A DNA stretch of 15,293 nucleotides from Campylobacteraceae bacterium (lineage in GTDB: Bacteria > Campylobacterota > Campylobacteria > Campylobacterales > Sulfurovaceae), in the NCBI GenBank assembly GCA_027063105.1, contig JAMOSL010000049.1, positions 1-15,293 of the forward strand, given 5' to 3'. This document shows positions 6,793 through 15,207 of this stretch, in pieces. The notes under the pieces were generated by a model, which was given only the letters and a program-made list of their open reading frames with translations, was not told where the DNA came from and searched no databases. Within the stretch, counting starts at the first letter, position 1; every line of letters starts with the position of its first letter. The position numbers were made by a program, and so were the translations under genes.

Positions 6793-7790
6793 ATTTTTCC
6801 CCAAATTTTAATATCTGTAGTGTTATTTTGTAATTTTAAGAAATTAAAATTTTTATCTATATTATATATTGACAAGTTAGTAGATAGCATTGGTGTTTGA
6901 TATATTAAAATCCAATCTATTTTATTAGATAAAGATTTTAAAATACCTTCACCACCTTCTACTATTATAAAAGATGGTTTATCTAAAAATGTTAAATCAT
7001 CTCCTATCTCTACCACTCTATTTTTTATATGAAATAGAGGTATCTTTTTATCAAAATTATTTTTCTTAGAATATATATAAATATCTGGAGGATTTGCTTC
7101 TATAAATCTACAATCTAGTGTCGGAGAGTCTACTCTAACTGTTTGTCCACCGATTAATAATTTAGTACATACTTCTCTCATTTTATGAACATCTATTAAA
7201 GATTCTTTGGAACTTAAATAACCATTATTTAAATCTGTACTAACTCTTCCATTACTACTTTGAGCTATTTTAAATAAAACAAATGCTCTATGTTGCCATA
7301 TTAGAAATGGTTCAATTAGCTCTTTTGCCTCTTTCTCTTTAATTCCTATAATTACATTATTTAATCTTTTAGCTCCATTACTATGTCCATCTATTGGGTC
7401 TTTTATGGCTATAAATAGTTGTTTTAAATTTAAATGTTCTAATAATAATGCACAAGATGGTGTTTTTCCATGATGATTACAAGGTTCTAAAGTTACGAAT
7501 ATTTCACATTCTGAAAAATAACCTTTTGGTAAATTTCTCAAAAATTGATGTGCATCTTTAGCATTAAACTTATTAAAAGCTATATCTTTGTTACTTATAC
7601 TTTTATAAGCCTCAACTAAAGCTAATACCTCAGCATGAGAATCTCCTGCCTTTTGATGAGCCTCTATAGCAATTATTTTATTTTTATAAGTAACTACTGC
7701 TCCAACAGCTGGATTTGGATATGTTAATCCTTGAAACTCCCATGCTTTATCTATTGCTAATTGCATATTTAAGTCAATAATATTAATCAT
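6786..7790 (-). CDS. ribD: RibD, bifunctional riboflavin deaminase/reductase
   Basis: This 334-residue enzyme carries out two steps of riboflavin synthesis: deamination of the pyrimidine made from GTP, then NADPH reduction of its ribosyl side chain. The N-terminal deaminase has the zinc site H52-A-E54, and C104 and C113 in the PCNHHGKTPSC motif; PNPAVGAVV is the usual N-terminal signature. A segment of about 30 residues (62-95) separates the HAE and PC motifs. The C-terminal reductase domain (about 170-334) shows GRVSTDLNNGYLSS, LIGGQTVRVDSP and the VEGG loop. It is slightly shorter than E. coli RibD (367). The ATG at 7788-7790 overlaps the upstream hydrolase gene by 8 bases, so it is the last gene of the bamA operon and likely translationally coupled. 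Confidence 0.94.
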   Translation of the reverse strand: MINIIDLNMQLAIDKAWEFQGLTYPNPAVGAVVTYKNKIIAIEAHQKAGDSHAEVLALVEAYKSISNKDIAFNKFNAKDAHQFLRNLPKGYFSECEIFVTLEPCNHHGKTPSCALLLEHLNLKQLFIAIKDPIDGHSNGAKRLNNVIIGIKEKEAKELIEPFLIWQHRAFVLFKIAQSSNGRVSTDLNNGYLSSKESLIDVHKMREVCTKLLIGGQTVRVDSPTLDCRFIEANPPDIYIYSKKNNFDKKIPLFHIKNRVVEIGDDLTFLDKPSFIIVEGGEGILKSLSNKIDWILIYQTPMLSTNLSIYNIDKNFNFLKLQNNTTDIKIWGKIN

Positions 7791-8658
7791 CGCAATATCT
7801 TTTATTTAAATCGCTATAACTTTCTATTCTTCTATCTCGTAAAAATGGCCAAATATCTCGTACCTCTTTTGTCCTATTATTATCTATATAAGAATATAAA
7901 ATCTCTTCACTTTTGGAATTGGCTTTAGCTAATATCTCACCTTGAGCTCCACAAATAAAACTATTTCCCCAAAAATTAATACCATCTAAAACAGATGAGC
8001 TATCTGCTTCAAATCCAACTCTATTACAAGATATTAGTGGAATTGCATTTGCTATTGCGTGAGCCCTCTGTATAGTTATCCAGCTATCTAATTGTCTATC
8101 CTTTTCATCTTGGCTATCACTATCAAACCAACCAATGGCAGTTGGATATATTAATATCTCTGCACCCTTTAAAGTCATAATTCTGGATGCTTCAGGATAC
8201 CATTGGTCCCAACATATTAAAACACCTAATCTTCCTACACTTGTATTAATTGGTTCAAACCCTAAATCACCTATTGTAAAATAAAATTTTTCATAAAAAG
8301 CAGGGTCATCTGGAATATGCATTTTTCTATATTTACCTGCAACTGTTCCATCTTTTTCAAAAACAACTGCCGTATTATGATATAAACCTGCTGTTCGTTT
8401 CTCAAATAAAGATGTAACTAATACTATATTATTATCTCTTGCCACCCCACCCCAATATAATATATCATCTTGATAATTATTAGCATAATCAAAGAATTTA
8501 ACATCTTCACTTTGACAAAAATATTCTGTTTGATGTAACTCTTGAAGAACAACTAACCTAGCTCCATTTTTAGAAGCTTTGGCTATCTGTTGTGTTGTAT
8601 GTAGCTTGGTAACATCTCTGCTACCTTTATATGTTTGCTGAATTAACGCTACTTTAAT
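7783..8658 (-). CDS. aguB: carbon-nitrogen hydrolase, N-carbamoylputrescine amidase type, AUU start
   Basis: This 291-residue nitrilase-superfamily enzyme probably turns N-carbamoylputrescine into putrescine, CO2 and ammonia. The catalytic triad is visible: E40 in VLQELHQTEYF, K112 in YRKMHIPDD and C149 in VLICWDQWYPE. The segment FYEKFYFTIGDLGFEP and the ending IWPFLRDRRI fit this subgroup. The frame from the bamA stop to residue 72 has no ATG, GTG or TTG. The expected N-terminus (KVALIQQ) follows an ATT at 8656-8658, and AAAGGA at 8665-8670 is six bases upstream, so I start the gene there. The first ordinary start, GTG at 8445, would lose E40 and the first fold unit. The gap from the bamA stop is 12 bases. 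The substrate is inferred from subgroup resemblance, and no agmatine deiminase gene is present here. Confidence 0.85.
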   Translation of the reverse strand: MKVALIQQTYKGSRDVTKLHTTQQIAKASKNGARLVVLQELHQTEYFCQSEDVKFFDYANNYQDDILYWGGVARDNNIVLVTSLFEKRTAGLYHNTAVVFEKDGTVAGKYRKMHIPDDPAFYEKFYFTIGDLGFEPINTSVGRLGVLICWDQWYPEASRIMTLKGAEILIYPTAIGWFDSDSQDEKDRQLDSWITIQRAHAIANAIPLISCNRVGFEADSSSVLDGINFWGNSFICGAQGEILAKANSKSEEILYSYIDNNRTKEVRDIWPFLRDRRIESYSDLNKRYCDD

Positions 8659-8664
8659 AATAAA

Positions 8665-8670
8665 TCCTTT
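8665..8670 (-). promoter_or_regulatory. Shine-Dalgarno sequence deciding an ATT start
   Basis: AAAGGA on the - strand lies directly after the bamA stop codon and six bases before the ATT at 8658-8656. The spacing is ideal for initiation there. A second ATT (8661-8659) is three bases nearer and leaves only three bases, so it is less likely. Confidence 0.7.
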
Positions 8671-10971
8671 TTAGAATTTTGTACCCATAGAGAATTCAAA
8701 TTGAGATTTTTCTTCTTCTGTGTCAGCATCTAATGCCTCTGCATAAATTAAGTTTATTGGACCAAATGGAGATTGCCATTCAACTTGAGCTCCAACAGAA
8801 CTTCTAGAAATTGAATCATTAATAATTTTTAAACCTTTTATCTCATTTGCACTTATCGTTCCGTAATCTGCAAAGAATGTTAAACGAACTTTAGCAGCTT
8901 CAGATATTGGAATACTTGCTTCAACTGTTCCTGAACCTCTGCTATCTCCACCAAATCTTTGCTCGTCGCCTGTTTGAGGGTCTATAATATATGGAGATAA
9001 AGAGTATGGACTATATCCTCTTACACTTCCTACACCACCCATATATAATCTTTCAGCTGTAGGAACTTTTTCATCATCTGCATGATTCAATATAGTACCT
9101 CGAAGTTTAAATCTCATAATTAAATCATAATCAATCATATCTTCCATTCCATAATATGCACCAAATTTTGCATTTAGTTTACTCATATTTGCATAATCTT
9201 TATAAAATTTTGTCTCAAATGGTTCTAAATCCCCACTGAATGAACCAAATTCTCCATTTACTCCTGCAACAAAACCCTCTCTTGGAGTATAATAATCATC
9301 TGTATTATCAAATGATATACCTGCTAACATTGATGTTTTTGTATATTGATCCATATATAAAAAATCATTTACAATAGTTGCACCATCATTCATCTCTGAT
9401 TGATTATCTATATAACTAACTCCTATTGAAGCGTATAAGTGACGCATAAATCTTTTTCCAACACTTAAACTACCACCAACTTGGTCTTGTGTATAGTCAA
9501 TATATTCATAATCCTTAACAAAAAAACTTGTACTTAGACTGTATTCACTATCCCAAACTCTAGGATTTGTAATAGACATATTATAACTTGTAGATATTTC
9601 CGAAATATCAAATCCTAAATTACCACTTAGTCCTGTTCCAAATAGATTCTTATTGGATAAACTTGCATTAAACATAATACCTTGATAGCTACCATATCCA
9701 CCACCTGCTGAAATACTTCCTGTTTGAGTCTCTTTAACTTTTACTAAAAGATTAACTTTGTTTTCACTAATTCTCTCTGGTAAAATATCTATTTTTTCAA
9801 AGAATCCTGTTCTACCTAAAGCACTTTTACTATCTTTTAAATCGGTTGCACTATATAAATCACCTGGTGCTAAATATATATATCTTCTAATAACTCTATC
9901 TTTTGTAATATCATTTCCAGATATTAAAACATCATTTATTTTTACTTTTTGACCCTGAACAACCTGATATTGAAGATTCACAATACCAGTTTTATTATCT
10001 TTATTAAAGTTTGGAGCTACCTTTGCATAAGCATAACCTAAATCTCCAACCTCTTTTTTAAGATACTCCATATCCATTCGCATCTTTTTAACATTAAAGA
10101 CTTTTCCTTCTTTAAGTTTAAAATTTTCCATAAGTTTTTTAGTATCTAACCCTGCTACATTTTGAGCTAGACTCATTTCTCCAACTTTAAACTGTCTACC
10201 CTCTTTAACCATATAATTAACTTCAGCATTATATGAACCACCATCAACACGCATTAGAGGTTTACTAATCTCTGCATCAATATAGCCCTCTTTCATATAA
10301 GCCTCTTTAGCTCTCATAGAATCATATTGAAGTTGATCTACATGTGCATCACTATCCCCAAAGAATGGTATCCAACTCCAAAAACTAGATTCTTTATTTA
10401 TTAGATTTGCCTCAATCTCAGATTTAGGTAGCTGTTTTGAGCCAATAAAATTGGTCTTCTTAATCTTTATCTTTTCACCCTTATTGACTTCAAATACAAT
10501 AGAGTAGCTATCATTTATTTTCTTTTTAGAAACTTCAATAATAGTATCATAATAACCCTCTGATTCTATTTTTGCAATCATAGACTTCTTAGCTCTTGCT
10601 ATAAGTCTCTTATCGTACATATCACCTTTTTTAATTCCAGCACCTGCTAATAATGATTCACCATCATCATCAGAACCATATCCTGTAACTTTTATATTTG
10701 AGATAGCAGATTTTTCTTTAAAGTGATATATGAGTGTTCCATTCTTTTTCTCAACCCAAACATCTTTAAAATATCCTTGACTATATAAATTTTTAACAGA
10801 TTCATCAACCTGACTGACATCTACACTATCACCCTCTTTTATTCCTGCAACCTCTCTGGCAACACTTGGAGATAGATGAACTAATCCATCGAATTGTATA
10901 TTTGTAATTTTTTGAGCACTTAATAGTGTTCCTGCTGTTAAACAAAACAGAGCAATATTTTTTTTTCCCAT
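8671..10971 (-). CDS. bamA: BamA, outer-membrane protein assembly factor
   Basis: This 766-residue Omp85 protein is the core of the BAM complex, which inserts beta-barrel proteins into the outer membrane. A signal peptide (MGKKNIALFCLTAGTLLSAQ) is followed by five POTRA domains in the periplasm (about 20-415) and a 16-stranded barrel (about 420-766). The barrel carries the lid-loop motif VRGY at 650-653. The last residue is Phe, in a strand ending FSMGTKF, as required for barrel recognition. Length is close to E. coli BamA (810). The ATG has AGAGGATAG just upstream. It is the first gene of the - strand operon, divergent from tyrA across 138 bases. The mix of bamA with a polyamine gene and ribD looks like housekeeping clustering rather than one pathway. 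Confidence 0.96.
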   Translation of the reverse strand: MGKKNIALFCLTAGTLLSAQKITNIQFDGLVHLSPSVAREVAGIKEGDSVDVSQVDESVKNLYSQGYFKDVWVEKKNGTLIYHFKEKSAISNIKVTGYGSDDDGESLLAGAGIKKGDMYDKRLIARAKKSMIAKIESEGYYDTIIEVSKKKINDSYSIVFEVNKGEKIKIKKTNFIGSKQLPKSEIEANLINKESSFWSWIPFFGDSDAHVDQLQYDSMRAKEAYMKEGYIDAEISKPLMRVDGGSYNAEVNYMVKEGRQFKVGEMSLAQNVAGLDTKKLMENFKLKEGKVFNVKKMRMDMEYLKKEVGDLGYAYAKVAPNFNKDNKTGIVNLQYQVVQGQKVKINDVLISGNDITKDRVIRRYIYLAPGDLYSATDLKDSKSALGRTGFFEKIDILPERISENKVNLLVKVKETQTGSISAGGGYGSYQGIMFNASLSNKNLFGTGLSGNLGFDISEISTSYNMSITNPRVWDSEYSLSTSFFVKDYEYIDYTQDQVGGSLSVGKRFMRHLYASIGVSYIDNQSEMNDGATIVNDFLYMDQYTKTSMLAGISFDNTDDYYTPREGFVAGVNGEFGSFSGDLEPFETKFYKDYANMSKLNAKFGAYYGMEDMIDYDLIMRFKLRGTILNHADDEKVPTAERLYMGGVGSVRGYSPYSLSPYIIDPQTGDEQRFGGDSRGSGTVEASIPISEAAKVRLTFFADYGTISANEIKGLKIINDSISRSSVGAQVEWQSPFGPINLIYAEALDADTEEEKSQFEFSMGTKF

Positions 10972-11008
10972 AAGTCTATCCTCTTGTATAAATAGTAGAT
11001 TTAGCTTT

Positions 11009-11014
11009 AATATA
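11009..11014 (-). promoter_or_regulatory. possible -10 box for the bamA operon
   Basis: On the - strand TATATT lies 37 bases before the bamA start codon in the 138-base divergent spacer. No -35 is seen, and the DNA just upstream is A-rich rather than T-rich, so this is a weak call. Confidence 0.25.
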
Positions 11015-11074
11015 GAGTGTATCTTTTTTTTTATAAAGAGACACTAAATCACTGATAAATAACTATCTTAATGT

Positions 11075-11080
11075 TATAAT
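11075..11080 (+). promoter_or_regulatory. -10 box for tyrA
   Basis: A perfect TATAAT, preceded by TGT, lies 29 bases before the tyrA start. AAGAGGA at 11098-11104 is the ribosome binding site. It sits on the tyrA side of the spacer shared with bamA, so both transcription units are probably started from this 138-base region. Confidence 0.55.
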
Positions 11081-11109
11081 ATTTAAATAAGAAAATAAAG
11101 AGGAAAATT

Positions 11110-11940
11110 ATGAAAATAGGTATTATTGGACTAGGTTTAATGGGTGGTTCTTTAGGTATTGCAATAAAAGAAAACCTAAAAGATTATTATATAATAGGTC
11201 TTGACCATAATAAAAATCATTCTAAAACAGCATTAGAGTTAAATTTAGTTGATAAAGTTACAGACTCTTTAGATGATATAAAACAATGTGATGTAATCAT
11301 TCTAAGTATACCTGTTGATGGAATTATTAGTATTATTCAACAATTAAAAGATGTCCCATCTGAATGCACTATTATAGACTTAGGCAGTACTAAAGATAAA
11401 ATAATAAATAGCATACCTCATCAAATAAGAGATAATTTTGTACCTGCACATCCAATGACAGGAACAGAAAAGTTTGGCCCAACAGCATCAATTAAAGATT
11501 TATATAAAAATAAAGTTATTGTATTATGTGACTTAGAAGATAGTGGAGAAAAACAAAAAGAGAGAGCTATCCATATATTTCAAAGTATAGGTATGAATAT
11601 AGTTTTTATGAATGGGAAAGAGCATGATAGACACGCAGCATTTATATCTCATATGCCTCACGCAATTAGTTATGCTTTGGCTAACTCTGTTATGACACAA
11701 GAAAACTCTGATAGTATTATAGCCCTAGCAGGTGGTGGATTTAGAGATATGAGTCGTATAGCAAAAAGTTCTCCATTTATGTGGGAAGATATTTTTAGAC
11801 AAAACAAGAGTAATCTTCTTATGGCAATTGATAGTTTTAGCTTAGAAGTTCAAAGATGTAAAGAGATGGTTGAAGACGAAGAGTGGGAAGAGCTTAATAG
11901 ATGGATGAGTGATGCAAATGAATTACATGATATTTTATAG
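11110..11940 (+). CDS. tyrA: prephenate dehydrogenase (tyrosine synthesis)
   Basis: This 276-residue enzyme oxidises and decarboxylates prephenate to 4-hydroxyphenylpyruvate with NAD(P)+. An N-terminal Rossmann domain opens with GLGLMGGSLG (7-16), followed by SIPVDG and DLGSTK. HPMTGTEKFGP (from 114) holds the catalytic-type His, and SHMPH (180-184) begins the helical dimerisation domain, which also has GGGFRDMSRIA and PFMWEDIF. There is no ACT regulatory domain and no chorismate mutase fusion, so it is the short monofunctional form. The ATG follows AAGAGGA and a good -10. A 54-base gap without a visible terminator separates it from clpS, so readthrough into the clp genes is possible. Confidence 0.94.
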   Translation: MKIGIIGLGLMGGSLGIAIKENLKDYYIIGLDHNKNHSKTALELNLVDKVTDSLDDIKQCDVIILSIPVDGIISIIQQLKDVPSECTIIDLGSTKDKIINSIPHQIRDNFVPAHPMTGTEKFGPTASIKDLYKNKVIVLCDLEDSGEKQKERAIHIFQSIGMNIVFMNGKEHDRHAAFISHMPHAISYALANSVMTQENSDSIIALAGGGFRDMSRIAKSSPFMWEDIFRQNKSNLLMAIDSFSLEVQRCKEMVEDEEWEELNRWMSDANELHDIL

Positions 11941-11994
11941 CTATTTGTAAGATAAAATTAAGTAAATTAGAAATTATAAGAAAAAAGGATTATT

Positions 11995-12294
11995 TTGCCA
12001 AAAATTAAAGAAGAGATAGAAGTTATAGAAGAGATAGCACCTCCTTCAATGTATTGCGTTATATTACATAATGATGATTATACTAGTATGGAGTTTGTTG
12101 TTATGATATTACGTACAATTTTTCATAAGAATTATAATGAAGCAGAAGCTATTATGCTTAAAATACATGAAAAAGGTAAAGCTAGATGTGGTCTGTTCAG
12201 TAAAGAGATTGCAAGAACAAAAGCTAATCAAGTAAAAATATTAGCAAAACAGGAAGAGTTTCCACTTTTAGCTACTGTAGAAAAGGATCTTTAA
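11995..12294 (+). CDS. clpS: ClpS, N-degron adaptor for ClpA
   Basis: This 99-residue adaptor binds proteins whose N-terminal residue is Leu, Phe, Tyr or Trp and hands them to ClpA. The pocket residues of the E. coli protein are present: N26 and D27 in HNDDYTSMEF, M32 as the size gate and H58 in KIHEKGKA. CGLFSKEIA and PLLATVEKD complete the fold, after a flexible N-terminal tail of about 18 residues. The start is TTG, chosen because AAGGA at 11985-11989 is five bases upstream and no ATG occurs before residue 19, which is inside the fold. Its stop overlaps the clpA start by one base, so the two are coupled. Confidence 0.95.
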   Translation: MPKIKEEIEVIEEIAPPSMYCVILHNDDYTSMEFVVMILRTIFHKNYNEAEAIMLKIHEKGKARCGLFSKEIARTKANQVKILAKQEEFPLLATVEKDL

Positions 12295-14477
12295 TGATTA
12301 GTTCAGAATTAAATGAAGTTTTCCAAGAGGCGATTAAATATGCTAAGTCAAATCATCATGAATATCTTACACTCGAACATATCTTGTGGGCGATTATTGA
12401 AAGTGATGAGGGGTGGGCTATATTAAGCGTATTAAATGCAGTTCCAGAGGAACTAACTAAAGATATAGAAAAATATATTAGAGATAATATCTTAAGTTTA
12501 GAAGAGACTAAGAATCCTATTGAAACCATTACTCTTACTGAAACAGTTAATAATATGATTATTCATATAAATAGTTCAGGAAAAGATAGTGCAATGATAG
12601 GTGATATGTTAGCTTCAATAATAGAACAAGAAGATACATACTCAAGATACTTATTAAAAAAATCTGGTATTGATAGAATAGATCTCTTAGAAGTTATATC
12701 TCATGATATGAATGGTTATGATTCAGATGATGATGATGATTCAGAAGATAGTATTTTATCTCAATTTACAAATGAGTTAGTCGAATTATCTAAAAAAGGT
12801 AAAATTGACCCAATCATAGGTAGAGAGTTAGAAGTTGATAGAGTTATGCAAACCCTATGCCGAAGAAAAAAGAATAATCCACTATTAGTTGGAGAAGCTG
12901 GTGTTGGAAAAACTGCTATTGCAGAAGGATTAGCATTAAAAATAAGTGAGCAAGATGTTCCAGATATTTTAAAGAATGCTACTATTTATGCTTTAGATAT
13001 GGGTTCATTAATAGCAGGAACTAAATATCGTGGTGATTTTGAAAAAAGATTAAAAGCTATATTAAAAGAACTTGAAGCCATTGATGGAGCAATTTTATTT
13101 ATAGATGAAATTCATACAATGGTTGGTGCAGGAAGTACAGGTGATGGAAGTATGGATGCTAGTAATATACTAAAGCCACAACTAGCAAGAGGTGATTTAA
13201 AATGTATTGGGGCTACAACTTATGCAGAATATAGAAACTTCTTTGATAAAGATAAAGCATTGTCTCGACGTTTTGCAAAAATTGATGTAGACGAACCTAG
13301 TGTAGAAGATACTATGTTAATTCTACAAGGTATAAAACATAAATATGAAGCTTTTCACTCTATATCTTTTAGTAATGAATCACTCCAAAGAGCTATTGAT
13401 TTATCGGTTAAATATCTTCATGATAAGTTTCTACCAGATAAGGCTATGGATATTATTGATGAGGTTGGAGCTAGTTTTATGCTTAAAGGTAAAAAGGATA
13501 TTACCGTTACAACAAAAGATATAGAAGAAAATATTGCAAAAATATTAAAATTACCATCGAGTGTTGTTGGAACTGATGATACAAAAAAATTAAAAGATTT
13601 AAATAATATTTTAGAGAATAAAATCATAGGTCAAAATCATGCTATTGAAGCTATTACAGGAGCAATTAAACGCTCTTATGCTGGATTAAGCACTCCAAAC
13701 ACTCCAATAGGTTCATTTCTATTTGTTGGTCCAACTGGTGTTGGTAAAACAGCTTTAGCGACAACAATAGCTGACTCATTACATATTCACTTTGAAAGAA
13801 TTGATATGAGTGAATATATGGAAAAACACTCTGTTAGTAGATTAATTGGTTCACCTCCAGGATATGTTGGATATGAACAAGGTGGACTACTTACAGAGAT
13901 GATAAAGAAAAATCCTCACACAGTTCTTTTATTAGATGAAATTGAAAAAGCTCATCCAGATGTTATGAATATTCTTCTACAGATTATGGATGGTGCAAAA
14001 CTAACAGATAATAATGGATTTGTAAGTGATTTTAAAAATGTAATTCTAATTATGACATCTAATATTGGTACGAAAGAGGCTAGTATTATGGGCTTTGAGA
14101 GTAAACAAAGTGGTAAAACTCAAAATGCACTAAAAGATTTCTTTTCTCCAGAATTTAGAAATAGACTTAGTGGAGTAGTTGAATTTAAACCATTATCTAT
14201 GGAAACAATTATTATAATAGTTGGTAAAGAGATAGAAAAATTAAACATTCAATTGAAAGATAAAAATATTAAAATAAAATCTTCTAATAAAGCAAAAGAG
14301 TATCTAGCAAAAGAGGGATATAGTGAAGAGTATGGAGCTAGAAATATTTCAAGAATTATAGAAAAAGAGATTAAAGAGAAATTGACTGATGAAATTTTAT
14401 TCGGTTCATTGAAAAATGGTGGAGAAGTAAAAGTAGGATTTGAAAAAGAAAAACTTACTTTATTATTTAAAGGATAA
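12294..14477 (+). CDS. clpA: ClpA, AAA+ unfoldase of the ClpAP protease
   Basis: This 727-residue ATPase forms a hexamer that unfolds substrates and feeds them to ClpP. It has an N-domain (1-140) for ClpS binding, an acidic linker with a run of Asp (about 143-151), and two AAA+ modules. The first has Walker A GEAGVGKT (200-207) and Walker B with D271/E272; the second has GPTGVGKT (479-486) and D548/E549, then FSPEFRNRL. The coiled-coil middle domain of ClpB is absent, which makes it ClpA. An MGF tripeptide in the loop before FRNRL probably serves as the ClpP-docking IGL/IGF loop. AAAAGGA lies six bases before the ATG. The protein is slightly shorter than E. coli ClpA (758). No clpP is in the window. 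Confidence 0.96.
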   Translation: MISSELNEVFQEAIKYAKSNHHEYLTLEHILWAIIESDEGWAILSVLNAVPEELTKDIEKYIRDNILSLEETKNPIETITLTETVNNMIIHINSSGKDSAMIGDMLASIIEQEDTYSRYLLKKSGIDRIDLLEVISHDMNGYDSDDDDDSEDSILSQFTNELVELSKKGKIDPIIGRELEVDRVMQTLCRRKKNNPLLVGEAGVGKTAIAEGLALKISEQDVPDILKNATIYALDMGSLIAGTKYRGDFEKRLKAILKELEAIDGAILFIDEIHTMVGAGSTGDGSMDASNILKPQLARGDLKCIGATTYAEYRNFFDKDKALSRRFAKIDVDEPSVEDTMLILQGIKHKYEAFHSISFSNESLQRAIDLSVKYLHDKFLPDKAMDIIDEVGASFMLKGKKDITVTTKDIEENIAKILKLPSSVVGTDDTKKLKDLNNILENKIIGQNHAIEAITGAIKRSYAGLSTPNTPIGSFLFVGPTGVGKTALATTIADSLHIHFERIDMSEYMEKHSVSRLIGSPPGYVGYEQGGLLTEMIKKNPHTVLLLDEIEKAHPDVMNILLQIMDGAKLTDNNGFVSDFKNVILIMTSNIGTKEASIMGFESKQSGKTQNALKDFFSPEFRNRLSGVVEFKPLSMETIIIIVGKEIEKLNIQLKDKNIKIKSSNKAKEYLAKEGYSEEYGARNISRIIEKEIKEKLTDEILFGSLKNGGEVKVGFEKEKLTLLFKG

Positions 14478-14481
14478 TATT

Positions 14482-15207
14482 TTGAGTTCTATGTTTGAAG
14501 ATGATTATAGTATTCCATCATTAGATAAATCTTATATATTTCCAGATCCAAGATACTCTGCCGATGAGGGTCTTCTGGCTTTTGGAGGAGATTTATCTCC
14601 TAATAGAATATTAACAGCATATAGAAAAGGAATATTTCCATGGTTTAATAAAGATGACCCAATTTTATGGTGGTCTCCAAACCCTAGAATGATTTTATAT
14701 CCAGATGAGTTTAAAGTTAATAAATCATTCAAGAGGTTTTTGCGTCAAGAGAGATATAAAATAAAATTTGATAATGCTTTTGAAGAGGTTATAAACTATT
14801 GTAGTAATGTAGATAGAGATGGACAAAATGGTACTTGGCTTATTGATGATATGAAAAATGCTTATATTGAACTTTTTCAAATGGGTTTTGCTCATAGCAT
14901 AGAGGTTTATGAAAATGATATTCTAGTTGGTGGATTATATGGATTATCAATGGGTAGAGTGTTTTTTGGAGAGTCTATGTTTTCCCTAAAAAGTAATGCC
15001 TCAAAGGTAGCATTTAAAGCATTAACTGATGTATTAAATTCAAGAGGTTATGACTTTATAGATTGTCAAGTTAAAAACGATTATCTAGCTCAAATGGGTG
15101 CTAAAGATATTAGTAGAGATAAATTCTTAGATGAGTTAGAAGAGTCGTTAACTCGCTCAAGCGACTTAGGCTCATGGCAAGATTTTAAATGGGAATATAA
15201 AGATTAG
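14482..15207 (+). CDS. aat: leucyl/phenylalanyl-tRNA-protein transferase
   Basis: This 241-residue enzyme moves Leu or Phe from aminoacyl-tRNA onto proteins that begin with Lys or Arg, marking them for ClpS and ClpAP. The family motifs run in order: FPDPRYSADEGLLAFGGDLS, YRKGIFPWF, WWSPNPRMIL, GTWLI, HSIEVY, GGLYG, FFGESMFS and ASKVAF. I start it at the TTG at 14482, because AAGGA at 14470-14474 lies seven bases upstream and the start is four bases after the clpA stop. A TTG at 14440 would extend it back into clpA, and an ATG at 14491 has poorer spacing. Its place straight after clpS and clpA joins the tagging enzyme with the adaptor and unfoldase. Confidence 0.95.
   Translation: MSSMFEDDYSIPSLDKSYIFPDPRYSADEGLLAFGGDLSPNRILTAYRKGIFPWFNKDDPILWWSPNPRMILYPDEFKVNKSFKRFLRQERYKIKFDNAFEEVINYCSNVDRDGQNGTWLIDDMKNAYIELFQMGFAHSIEVYENDILVGGLYGLSMGRVFFGESMFSLKSNASKVAFKALTDVLNSRGYDFIDCQVKNDYLAQMGAKDISRDKFLDELEESLTRSSDLGSWQDFKWEYKD

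Noticed and set aside
7783..8445. A 220-residue hydrolase starting at the GTG at 8445
   Set aside because: It would lack the first 71 residues of the fold, including the catalytic E40, while clear family sequence continues upstream in frame to a good ribosome binding site.
14440..14481. TTG start for aat at 14440
   Set aside because: It lies inside the coding region of clpA; the TTG at 14482 has a well-spaced AAGGA just upstream.
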